A stretch of 64,000 bases of DNA from CAYRNY01 sp964425755 (GTDB taxonomy: Bacteria > Chloroflexota > Anaerolineae > Aggregatilineales > Aggregatilineaceae), in the NCBI GenBank assembly GCA_964425755.1, contig CAYRNY010000014.1, forward strand, positions 1 through 64,000, in the 5' to 3' direction. The translations under genes and the position numbers were made by a program. The notes below the pieces were generated by a model that saw only the letters and a list, made by a program, of their open reading frames with translations, ran no database searches and had not been told where the DNA came from. Below are positions 8,977 to 16,847 of the stretch, one piece after another; position 1 is the first letter of the stretch; every line of letters starts with the position of its first letter.

Positions 8977-9441
8977 TCAGCGAGCATCGGGCAGCGCGGC
9001 GTTGTCCCCATTGCCGTTCTCGTCCGAAGGCCCAAACAGCGTGAAGACCACCACGCCAGACGAGGCCAGCAGAATCCCGCCGATGAAGAATAACGCCTGC
9101 AACTGCCCTAATAAGGGCCGGTCGTATGTATCAGAGATATGGGTCCCGAACCCCAGTACGTCTGCGAGGCCGGCAGCGGCGGCAATCAGCAGGCCGGTCA
9201 TGGTCAGGCGCGTGCCGATATCCTGCGCCAGCGTGGTGGGCTGGCCCGGATAAAAGGCCTGTTTGACAAACAGGTAGGCGGCGGTGAAGAAAATACTGAA
9301 GCCCAGCAGAATTACAAGTACCTGCAACACGCCAATACCTTCGGCAGCCTCCAGACCGATGATGCCCGGAAACAGTCCAATCAGCGTGATCACCACACCT
9401 AACGTGCCTAACGTAATGCTTATCTGCCCGTAATTTTCCAT
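8977..9441 (-). CDS. Small four-helix membrane protein, unknown function
   Basis: I do not recognise this 154-residue protein. It shows four hydrophobic segments separated by short loops, with a charged C-terminal tail (SDENGNGDN). A strong AGGAGG ribosome-binding site precedes the ATG. It is the last gene of a tightly packed leftward run that begins with the M42 peptidase (13130), with 23 bp between it and the M19 dipeptidase. Co-transcription is likely, but nothing in the sequence indicates a function. Confidence 0.65.
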   Translation of the reverse strand: MENYGQISITLGTLGVVITLIGLFPGIIGLEAAEGIGVLQVLVILLGFSIFFTAAYLFVKQAFYPGQPTTLAQDIGTRLTMTGLLIAAAAGLADVLGFGTHISDTYDRPLLGQLQALFFIGGILLASSGVVVFTLFGPSDENGNGDNAALPDAR

Positions 9442-9464
9442 TGCACTGATTATTGCCTCCTGTG

Positions 9465-10562
9465 CTAATCAGGCAGCCCGGCGTGCAGCACGCGCAGGAA
9501 GTTCTCGCTCAGGATCGCCTTGATATCGTTCGGTTCGTACCCTATCGATGCGAGCGCCGGGCCGACAGCGAGCAGGTCGGTGGACGTCTCAAACCCTACC
9601 GGTGCGGACTCCGCCCCGAAGCCGCCGTCGAAATCGCTGCCGATCCCGACATGCTGTGCGCTGCCGGTGACCTGGCAGATGTGGTCAATAGCCGCAATGT
9701 AGGTGTCCATAGTCGCCGCGTCTTTGCGGTCGCCCATTTGCCACCCCTCGACCAGGAAAAGGTTAAACGGCAGCGCGCCGATCACACCACCGCGCTCCGC
9801 GATGCGCCGGATCGCGTCGTCGGACAGATTGCGATCGGGGCGATCGCGGCGGAATTTCAGCGGGTTGCTGTGGCTGGCGATCACCGGGCCTTGGTAACGG
9901 TCGAGCGCTTCGAGCGTGGCTTCTGGGTCCATGTGCGAGACGTCAAGTGCCATTCCGTAATCCCCCATCACGTCAAGCAATTCGCGACCGAGGTCGGTCA
10001 GCGGGCCGGGGGCTTTCGTCCCGCCGCTATAGCGTGTTTGCGACCATGCCGGGCCGACCACGCGCAGCCCATGCGCGTACCATTCTTCGAGTTGCGCCGG
10101 TTCGATGATCGGGTCGGCACCTTCCATCAGCATGATTAACCCCAGGCGGTGATCGGCGAATTCGGTGCCGCTGGCCCACGTCGCCAGCACCGCGTCAAGG
10201 TCGCGCTTGGTCTGCACCAGCACAATCCGCTCCTGTTCGTCGGCGAGGCGCTGGTAATAGGTTACTTGCTGCATCCCCAAGCGGTACGCTTCATCTGGCG
10301 TGTCGTACAGCAGTTTCTCGTCAGGATACATTTTCGTCCAGCGCGGCGATACGAAGATCGTGCCGCACACAAGGGCGATCCGGCCCAGCAAGTGGTCCGG
10401 CAGCCCGACCATGCTTCGCCCGTAACGGCTGAGGAACACAGGATCGGTCTCACGACGGCGACGGCTGAGGGCGCTTTCTGGAAAGTCACGTTTGTTATTG
10501 AAATAGTTCCATGCGATATCCTCGTGCGCGTCAACAACGATAGGGTCATGTGCCGCTTGCAT
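9465..10562 (-). CDS. Membrane dipeptidase (peptidase M19 family)
   Basis: This 365-residue protein is homologous to renal dipeptidase. Zinc-ligand motifs are visible in order: VDAHEDIAWN near the N-terminus, MLMEGADP (bridging Glu), ALDVSHMD (His) and VIASHSNPL (His), with HVGIGSDFDGGFG near the C-terminus. The family hydrolyses dipeptides, including some with a D-residue at the C-terminal position. No signal peptide is seen, so it is probably cytosolic. AGGTGAAAG precedes the ATG. It lies in the M42-HAD-DsbA-M19-membrane protein run, and with the M42 enzyme suggests peptide turnover. Confidence 0.9.
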   Translation of the reverse strand: MQAAHDPIVVDAHEDIAWNYFNNKRDFPESALSRRRRETDPVFLSRYGRSMVGLPDHLLGRIALVCGTIFVSPRWTKMYPDEKLLYDTPDEAYRLGMQQVTYYQRLADEQERIVLVQTKRDLDAVLATWASGTEFADHRLGLIMLMEGADPIIEPAQLEEWYAHGLRVVGPAWSQTRYSGGTKAPGPLTDLGRELLDVMGDYGMALDVSHMDPEATLEALDRYQGPVIASHSNPLKFRRDRPDRNLSDDAIRRIAERGGVIGALPFNLFLVEGWQMGDRKDAATMDTYIAAIDHICQVTGSAQHVGIGSDFDGGFGAESAPVGFETSTDLLAVGPALASIGYEPNDIKAILSENFLRVLHAGLPD

Positions 10563-10588
10563 CGCTAGCTTTCACCTGTAGTGTTCGG

Positions 10589-11254
10589 CTAACCGCCGAT
10601 TTGCTCAAATTCCCGGTAGTCCTTCACTCGTTCCCCGTTGATGAACAGGGTTGGTGTGCCGGTGATCCCGCGCCGCCGCACTTCAGCACGTACCGCTTCC
10701 AGCACAGTTTCGGTGCGTTCCGCATCAAGGCACGTTTCAAACGCGTCTGTGTCGAGTCCCAGGGTTGTTGCAGCCTCGCGCAGGCGCTTGATGTCGAAGG
10801 TGCGCGTCAAGAAGCGTTCCTGCCAATAAAACAGAACATCATGCATGGTCCAGAGTTTACCTTGTTCCCCGGCACAAAGCAGGCCAGCCGCGGCGGTTTT
10901 GGCCCCAGGGCCGACATTGGGCACCGGGATGAACACGAACTGGACCTGACCCGCGGCGATCTCGTCCAGCATTTCCCGGAATTGCTCGCGGTGAAAATCG
11001 AGACAGTGCGGGCAGGCATAGCTTGAGAAATCTTCGACCAGGACCGGCGCGTTGGCGCTGCCCAGGCGCGGGAATCCCTGGTCAGTGTATCCCTGTTCAA
11101 GTCCGGCATACTGCGCGCCGGCATCTTCGGGAACAGGCCCCTCAAGCGCGATAAACTGGTAATACACCAGTCCGGTTGTTGCCAGCAGCACCGCGACGAT
11201 CGCGCCGATCATCCACATAGGCACTTTGCGACGTTGTGGTGTTTTGCGTGTCAT
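10589..11254 (-). CDS. Membrane-anchored DsbA-like thiol-disulfide oxidoreductase
   Basis: This 221-residue protein has a basic N-terminus, one membrane helix (about 13-33) and an extracytoplasmic thioredoxin-fold domain with the DsbA-type active site Cys81-Pro-His-Cys84 in SSYACPHCLDF. The cis-proline region appears as ITGTPTLFINGE. This matches the DsbA/BdbD-like group that forms or repairs disulfides outside the membrane. I placed the start at 11254, where AAGGAAG precedes an ATG followed by basic residues and the membrane helix. The frame stays open further upstream but runs through the HAD gene and lacks a signal there. It is the third gene of the leftward M42-to-membrane-protein run. 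No DsbB or VKOR partner is in the window. Confidence 0.88.
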   Translation of the reverse strand: MTRKTPQRRKVPMWMIGAIVAVLLATTGLVYYQFIALEGPVPEDAGAQYAGLEQGYTDQGFPRLGSANAPVLVEDFSSYACPHCLDFHREQFREMLDEIAAGQVQFVFIPVPNVGPGAKTAAAGLLCAGEQGKLWTMHDVLFYWQERFLTRTFDIKRLREAATTLGLDTDAFETCLDAERTETVLEAVRAEVRRRGITGTPTLFINGERVKDYREFEQIGG

Positions 11255-11282
11255 ATTGTACTTCCTTGTGTTTTCGCTGATT

Positions 11283-12053
11283 TTAGGCGTCGTTGTCGTC
11301 GCCGTTGCGCCAGGTTTCGATGACGTCCAACAGGTCTGGCAGATGCCGGATCGTCGCGTCCGGCGTGACGTCGATTCCCTCGGGTAGCCAGCGCTGCGAT
11401 TGTTCGATCCAGACGCCGCGCAGTCCGGCTTGCTGCGCGCCCCATACGTCGAAGTACAGGCTGTCACCGACATAAACGGCCTCGTCGGGTTGCAGGTCCA
11501 GCGCGTCCAACCCGTGCCGGAAAATATCCGGTTGGGGTTTCCACGCTTCGATATCAGCCGAAAAGATCAGGTGATCCAGATACGGCGTGAGACCGTAACG
11601 GTCCAGGTCATGCCGGTGATAAACGCCGGGCCACAGCGTATTCGAGATCAGGCCCAGCCGCAAGCCGCGTGCTTGCAGGGCGCGCAGGGTATGAGCGGCG
11701 CCTTCCAGCGGGACGACGTGTTGCTGGATCGCCGTCATGTAGGCTTCGGCAGCCGCGGCGATCAACGTTTGTGGTGCGTCTTCAACGCCCCATTTCCGCA
11801 GCAGTTCCCGGATCATCCAGTCCAGCTTTAAGTCCGCTGGTTCGTAAGCGTCGAGCTGGCGCCATATCGCGAGATTGTGCTCCCACGCGAGTTGCAGCGC
11901 GGCATTGCGCGGGGGTAGTGCGATGTCCCCGGCCTGTAGCCGGGCGTAGATGCCTTGCGCGCCGCTCTTTTCCATATCTTCCCAGGACGTCCCCGGTGCC
12001 CTATAGTGCAGCAACGTCCCGCCCATGTCAAAGATTACGCCCCGCAGCGTCAT
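11283..12053 (-). CDS. HAD-superfamily hydrolase
   Basis: This 256-residue protein has the haloacid dehalogenase fold. The nucleophile Asp9 lies in IFDMGGTL, motif II is LGLISNTLW, the conserved Lys lies in AWKPQPDIF, and motif IV is YVGDSLYFDVWGAQQAG. A helical cap of the C1 type sits between motifs I and II. The residue two after the nucleophile is Gly rather than the usual Asp general acid, which occurs in a subset of HAD proteins and makes the exact chemistry unclear. A phosphomonoesterase or dehalogenase role is possible. It sits in the M42-HAD-DsbA-M19 run with 21-28 bp gaps. Confidence 0.85.
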   Translation of the reverse strand: MTLRGVIFDMGGTLLHYRAPGTSWEDMEKSGAQGIYARLQAGDIALPPRNAALQLAWEHNLAIWRQLDAYEPADLKLDWMIRELLRKWGVEDAPQTLIAAAAEAYMTAIQQHVVPLEGAAHTLRALQARGLRLGLISNTLWPGVYHRHDLDRYGLTPYLDHLIFSADIEAWKPQPDIFRHGLDALDLQPDEAVYVGDSLYFDVWGAQQAGLRGVWIEQSQRWLPEGIDVTPDATIRHLPDLLDVIETWRNGDDNDA

Positions 12054-12074
12054 ACTGTGCGACTCCTCAGCCGA

Positions 12075-13130
12075 TCAATCCGACAACATGAAACGTGCGA
12101 TCAACTCTGCAGTGTGGATGATGCTATCGGTATGCGTGCGCTCGTAAGCGTGCGACGCATCAACCCCTGGGCCGATCAATGCGACGCGGGCCGCGCCACC
12201 GGCCCGCCAGTACGCTTCACCATCCGATGCATAGTGGGGATAGATATCCATTTTGAATGGAATCTCTGCGGCCTCGGTCAGTTGGCGCAGTTTGCGGGTG
12301 AGATCGATGTGGTATGGTCCGCCCGCATCTTTGACGCAAATGCCAACGGAAAATTCATCCGAGTTCTGCCCGTTGCCGACCGCGGCCATATCGACCGCGA
12401 CCAGATCGTAAAGATGCGGCGGGAACCCCGTCGCGCCGCCATGACCGGCTTCTTCATAGGTCGTGAACACGGTGATCACGGTCTGTGCAGGGCGTTGCCC
12501 GGCAGCACGGAGTGCCTGAAATGCGCCATAGATCGCGGCGACGGCGGCCTTGTCATCCAGATGACGCGAGCGGATGAAGCCGGTTTCGGTCACTTCCACT
12601 CGCGGATCGATGAAGACAAAATCCCCTACCTCGATGCCAAGCGCGCGCGTATCTTCAGCGCTGCTGGTACGCGCGTCGATACGGACCTCCATCGTGTCGG
12701 CGTTGCGAGGGGCGTCTTTCGCGTCACGGTGCACGTGAACGCTGGCCTTCACCGGCACAACCGTGCCCCGGAAGCGCGTGCCGTCCTGTGTGTGGATCGT
12801 TACGCCCTCAAACTCAACGGCGTTCCACATGAAGCCGCCAAGCATGCTAAGTTTCAGACGTCCATTGCTTTTAATGTCTTTGACCATCAGGCCCAGCGTG
12901 TCAACATGCGCGGTCAGCCCACGCGGGGCCGTATTCTGAGTGCCGGGCCAGGTGATGATCAATGCCCCTTTTGGATCGCGATCGAGGCGCAGGTCGTCAA
13001 TCGCCAGCGCCTCAAAGGCGTTTTGAACGGCGGCGATTGCTTCGGTATGATAACCGGTCGGGCTGGGGGTGTTTAGCAGATCGGTGAGAAAACCGAGCAC
13101 GCCGGCGGCATCGATGTGTAATTCGGACAT
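12075..13130 (-). CDS. M42-family metallo-aminopeptidase
   Basis: This 351-residue protein matches the M42 group of dinuclear-zinc aminopeptidases (FrvX, glutamyl/deblocking type). Candidate metal and catalytic residues are His75 and Asp77 in GLTAHVDTLG, Asp192 in RHLDDKAA, Glu226/Glu227 in FTTYEEAGHGG, Asp247 in VAVDMAAVG and the late His in SHAYERTH. The inserted PDZ-like domain typical of the family spans about 85-170. Such enzymes trim short peptides in the cytosol. It heads a compact leftward run of five genes and has a plausible promoter upstream. Confidence 0.88.
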   Translation of the reverse strand: MSELHIDAAGVLGFLTDLLNTPSPTGYHTEAIAAVQNAFEALAIDDLRLDRDPKGALIITWPGTQNTAPRGLTAHVDTLGLMVKDIKSNGRLKLSMLGGFMWNAVEFEGVTIHTQDGTRFRGTVVPVKASVHVHRDAKDAPRNADTMEVRIDARTSSAEDTRALGIEVGDFVFIDPRVEVTETGFIRSRHLDDKAAVAAIYGAFQALRAAGQRPAQTVITVFTTYEEAGHGGATGFPPHLYDLVAVDMAAVGNGQNSDEFSVGICVKDAGGPYHIDLTRKLRQLTEAAEIPFKMDIYPHYASDGEAYWRAGGAARVALIGPGVDASHAYERTHTDSIIHTAELIARFMLSD

Positions 13131-13175
13131 CCGGTAAACGCTCCTTGCGTTGAGGTTGTGCGTTATGCGCGCTGA

Positions 13176-13204
13176 AGTATAACCTGACCGCGCATGTCTG
13201 ACGA
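13176..13204 (-). promoter_or_regulatory. Candidate promoter for the M42 operon
   Basis: On the minus strand TCGTCA (13204-13199) and TATACT (13181-13176) are separated by 17 bp and end 45 bases before the M42 start. Confidence 0.5.
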
Positions 13205-13238
13205 GGCATTATTGCGTCACGTAGTGTCCAGCACGGGC

Positions 13239-15662
13239 TCAGTTGACGATTTCGATCGTTTCCAGCACCAGGTGATCGCCAATCGGGTCGCCGTTCCTGG
13301 TGGTGACTGGCAATCGCCTGGAAGGTTCCTGCCACCAGTACAGCGCGAGCCATAGCTCGTAATCGCCGGGCGGGAGATCGGGCGGCAGCGCGACCCCGTG
13401 ATTGTCCCGATGAAGCGACCCGGCCCGCCACGCAGATGTAAATTCAAAATGGTTTGCCGGGAACGAGTCGCGCTGTGCAACCAGTTGCTCATCGCGCACC
13501 AATAGCAGCGCGATGGTGTAGTTTTCTTGTGGCCGCACGATGGTTTCCCACAGCAGCGACACGGGCAAGATGTCCCCCGCGTTGCGCGTTGTGCCATCTG
13601 GAATATCGTAGCCGCTGAGGTGCAGTTGTCCGCCGAAGACCGCGTCGGTTCGTTGCTCCGGCCAGGCGGGGGCGGGTTGGGGTGGTGCGGACGTGGTGTC
13701 GAACACCACCGCGCGCGCGTAGTCGGTGGACTTCCGCTCAGTCACGGCGAAGTAATGGCGCGCGAGATACTGTTCAACCGGACGTGTCGACCATCCGATA
13801 AACGGGCTGCTGTTGATCACCAGCCACAGTCGCTCATGCTGTTGGGTCAGCCGGTTCAGGATGGCGGTGTTGCCGAGATGAATCAGCTCGTCACTGAACA
13901 CCGACTCGACCGCAGGCACCTGTTCCGGGCTGGGGCGTTCGCCGGGGGATTGCGGCAAGGTATACACCGGGACGTCTGGGTGTTTGAAATAATTCATGAA
14001 GAATTCGGAATAGGTGTAATCGTTGAGCACCACGACATCACCGGTCCGCAGCTCGGATTCCAGCAGGTCGAGCAAGTCGTGTGCCGGCGCGAAATCGCCG
14101 AAATAGCGCGGGTCCTGGCGGATGGCGTACAGGCTGCCGAACAGCGCGACCGCGGTCGCCACCGTGAGCGTGCTGAACGTCACCCCAACTGTGCGCGGTC
14201 CTGTGCTGTGGTGCGCGGTGTCCCGGTGCCATGCCCACCACACCAGCCAGCCGCCGGCAAGGAGCGCGAGCCCCGCTGCCAGGGCCGGCAACAACCACAC
14301 AGGACCATCCGCGTGCCGCCAGGCGATATCGAGGGGATGGTCGCCGATCTGTTGGGCGTAGACATAAAGCGGCGACCAGCGCAGCGACCATGCGCCTTCC
14401 AGCCAGGGGACGACCGGCGGTTCCTGCGCCGCGAGGGTGCCGTAGTAGGCATTGATGGGTACGAGCGCCGCCAGAATCTGAATCCCCATGCTGAGCAGCG
14501 CAACGATGCCTGCGCCGAGGCGCTTCCACCATGCCGCGCTGCGTTCGAGCAACACCTGGGCAACCGGCAGCAGCCACAGGGCGACAAAGGGTGTCACCGG
14601 CACGAGATAGCGCGGTCCCCAGCCCAAGCCGCCGTACCAACTCGCGGGGCCGCGCACAGCCGCGTATCCTGCGATGAACGTCACGACCGTTACCAGTGGC
14701 ACCGCGATCTCGCGCCATCGCCGGGCGCGAACTAAGCCGGGCCACCCGAAGAACCCCAGCAGCAGCACCGGCGAAAACAACCACATGCTCCGCGCGGGGC
14801 TGTACAGATACCCGCGCACGCCTTCCGACATGTCATAGATGTTGCTACGCGCCTGTTGCAGCCGGTCCGTCAGATTCCAGCGTGTGATGGCGATATCGAA
14901 CCATGTATCGAGATTGAGCACGACCACCAGCAGCACGACGCCGACAAGCGCCAGAACACCGAGCGCGATCGCCGTGCTGCGTGTCTGGCGGCGTGCGGGG
15001 ATCGCAGCCGTGATGATGGCCGGGATGATGAGCAGTGACGCTTCCTTCGCTAGAAGCGTCCCGGCAAATGCGGCCACAAGGGCTAGGCCCAGCAGGAGCG
15101 GGTATCGTCCGGCCACGAGGTGTTGGCGGATGCGCTCAACCAGGTAAACGCTCAGGAGTGCGAGCAGCGTGAACAGCGGCTCGCGGAAGAATGTACGGCT
15201 GTAGGGCCACGCGATTGTACCCAGCCCGAACGCCAGCCCTACAAGCGCCGCCGTTCGCGCGCGATATCCCAGCGCTAGGCCGTAGGCATAAAGTGTCGCG
15301 GCAGTCAGCGCAGTGATCACAATGTTAAACAGCCAGACAGTGTGCGCTAACCCGATCGCGGGCAGGAATTGTGCTGCCAGCAAGAACGGCGCAGCGAGAA
15401 TTGGCTGCAGAGGTTCGATGTCGGCGGGGGGAGGGAGCGCCTGGCTGGCGTTTCGAGGGGGAAAGGCGTCGAACTCGAAGTTCTGGCGCAGGTCTCCGCG
15501 CCGGGCTATGCTCTCCGTAGCGTCAAACAGAAACCATTCGTCGCGGCTGATCGCGTAACCGCTGTACGTGGTGAGATACACCGCGATCAATAAGACAACC
15601 AGGCTTGCGCCAATCGCATAGCGACGTAAGAGTGTGGCAGGGGTTGGCATGGGATCGTTCAT
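13239..15662 (-). CDS. GT39-like integral membrane glycosyltransferase candidate
   Basis: This 807-residue protein has about 11-13 membrane helices in its first 500 residues and a soluble C-terminal region of about 300 residues. The early acidic pair in SRDEWFLFDATES, after the first helix, resembles the catalytic loop of lipid-linked-sugar transferases (PMT/ArnT class), which move sugars from polyprenyl-phosphate donors outside the membrane. Its ATG overlaps the stop of the upstream GT4 gene by 4 bases (ATGA), so the two are translationally coupled. It is the last gene of the six-gene glycan operon. Donor and acceptor are unknown, and overall similarity to named families is weak by eye. Confidence 0.7.
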   Translation of the reverse strand: MNDPMPTPATLLRRYAIGASLVVLLIAVYLTTYSGYAISRDEWFLFDATESIARRGDLRQNFEFDAFPPRNASQALPPPADIEPLQPILAAPFLLAAQFLPAIGLAHTVWLFNIVITALTAATLYAYGLALGYRARTAALVGLAFGLGTIAWPYSRTFFREPLFTLLALLSVYLVERIRQHLVAGRYPLLLGLALVAAFAGTLLAKEASLLIIPAIITAAIPARRQTRSTAIALGVLALVGVVLLVVVLNLDTWFDIAITRWNLTDRLQQARSNIYDMSEGVRGYLYSPARSMWLFSPVLLLGFFGWPGLVRARRWREIAVPLVTVVTFIAGYAAVRGPASWYGGLGWGPRYLVPVTPFVALWLLPVAQVLLERSAAWWKRLGAGIVALLSMGIQILAALVPINAYYGTLAAQEPPVVPWLEGAWSLRWSPLYVYAQQIGDHPLDIAWRHADGPVWLLPALAAGLALLAGGWLVWWAWHRDTAHHSTGPRTVGVTFSTLTVATAVALFGSLYAIRQDPRYFGDFAPAHDLLDLLESELRTGDVVVLNDYTYSEFFMNYFKHPDVPVYTLPQSPGERPSPEQVPAVESVFSDELIHLGNTAILNRLTQQHERLWLVINSSPFIGWSTRPVEQYLARHYFAVTERKSTDYARAVVFDTTSAPPQPAPAWPEQRTDAVFGGQLHLSGYDIPDGTTRNAGDILPVSLLWETIVRPQENYTIALLLVRDEQLVAQRDSFPANHFEFTSAWRAGSLHRDNHGVALPPDLPPGDYELWLALYWWQEPSRRLPVTTRNGDPIGDHLVLETIEIVN

Positions 15663-16840
15663 ATGCGGTGTGTGCTCCGTTTGTTTACCAGCAGTTCGCG
15701 GTACAGCGCGGCCAGATCACGTACCAGGCGGCTGATGTCGTATTGGGCGATGATTGCGGCCTGAATCGCGCGCTGATCGGTCGTAGCGTCATCCAGCGCG
15801 GCCAGCACCGCATCCGCCAGTCCTTCAGCGTCTCCGGAGGGACACATACGCCCGTAATCACCGTGATGCAGCAGGTCCGGCACACCGCCGACCGCTGTCG
15901 AGACGACCGGCACACCTGCTGCCAGCGCCTCAATGATCGAGACAGGCGTCCCTTCATTATCGGATGTGATCACCAGCGCGTCGAGATCGCTGTACACGGG
16001 CCTCAGGTCGGACAGAAACCCCGTGAAGATCACCGCTTCGCGCAGATGAAGCGCCTCAACTTGTGCTTCGAGTGCACCGCGTAACTCGCCATCGCCCACG
16101 ATCACAAAGCGTGCATCCGGACGTTGCTGGAGCACGCGCGCCGCCGTTTGCAGGAACAACGCGTGATTCTTGATCGGGACCAGCCGCCCGATGATGCCGA
16201 TCAGCGGTGCGTGAGCGGGAATATCAAACTGGGCGCGAAAATCCCCCTGGTGGCGCGGCATTTCGGCATAGGGCTGCAGTTCCAGCCCCAGCGGGATATT
16301 CGTGAACTTCTCAGCCGGGGCGACGCGGTAGACATTGGCGAGTTCATCGATCAGGCCGGGACTGATTGTGATCAGGCGGTCGGACAGCCGCGCTGTGAGG
16401 CGCTCCAGCCACAGAAAGAGGGTCGTTTTGTAGCGCCCGAAATAGCCGCGAAAAATATGCCCGTGAAACGTATGCACCCGCACCGGCACGCCTGCCAGCG
16501 CTGCCGCCAGTCGCCCGACGAACCCGGCTTTGGCCGTGTGTGTGTGGACGATGTCAGGACGGATACGACGCATAAGCCGCCACAGTTTGAACAGCGTCAC
16601 CACATCCCGCAGTGGCGAGAGCGCGCGTCCCAGTTCCGCGACATATAGCGGCGCGACCCCATGCTGCTCGGCCAGATAGGCCATGTCGCCCTCGTGCAGT
16701 TCGATATGGCCGCACACCAGCGTGCATTCAAAATCCGGCGGGCGCAGGCGTTCGGTCAGCAGCGTGACATGAATCGCCGGGCCGCCAATGTTTAAGCGGG
16801 CGATGATGCGCATCACGCGGATTGGACGGTCAGGAAGCAT
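15659..16840 (-). CDS. GT4-family glycosyltransferase
   Basis: This 393-residue protein is a GT-B-fold retaining glycosyltransferase. It begins PIRVMRIIARLNIGGPAIHV, has the acceptor-side motif HTHTAKAGFVGR, and carries the donor-binding region GIIGRLVPIKNH, FVIVGDGELRG and SDNEGTPVSIIEALAAGVPVV with the conserved Glu pair. The start at 16840 is preceded by GAGG and lies 7 bp after the asnB stop, so it belongs to the same operon. The frame remains open upstream inside asnB, but that extension has no family character. It probably adds a sugar to a lipid-linked surface glycan; donor and linkage cannot be read from sequence. Confidence 0.9.
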   Translation of the reverse strand: MLPDRPIRVMRIIARLNIGGPAIHVTLLTERLRPPDFECTLVCGHIELHEGDMAYLAEQHGVAPLYVAELGRALSPLRDVVTLFKLWRLMRRIRPDIVHTHTAKAGFVGRLAAALAGVPVRVHTFHGHIFRGYFGRYKTTLFLWLERLTARLSDRLITISPGLIDELANVYRVAPAEKFTNIPLGLELQPYAEMPRHQGDFRAQFDIPAHAPLIGIIGRLVPIKNHALFLQTAARVLQQRPDARFVIVGDGELRGALEAQVEALHLREAVIFTGFLSDLRPVYSDLDALVITSDNEGTPVSIIEALAAGVPVVSTAVGGVPDLLHHGDYGRMCPSGDAEGLADAVLAALDDATTDQRAIQAAIIAQYDISRLVRDLAALYRELLVNKRSTHRI

Positions 16841-16847
16841 CGTGTCC

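Noticed and set aside
11255..11473. 73-residue N-terminal extension of the DsbA-like protein
   Set aside because: It overlaps the HAD gene, has no signal character, and a good ribosome-binding site lies before the internal ATG at 11254.
11955..13076. Long plus-strand frame (373 codons) opposite the M42 peptidase and HAD genes
   Set aside because: It crosses two real genes, has no ribosome-binding site and shows no domain.
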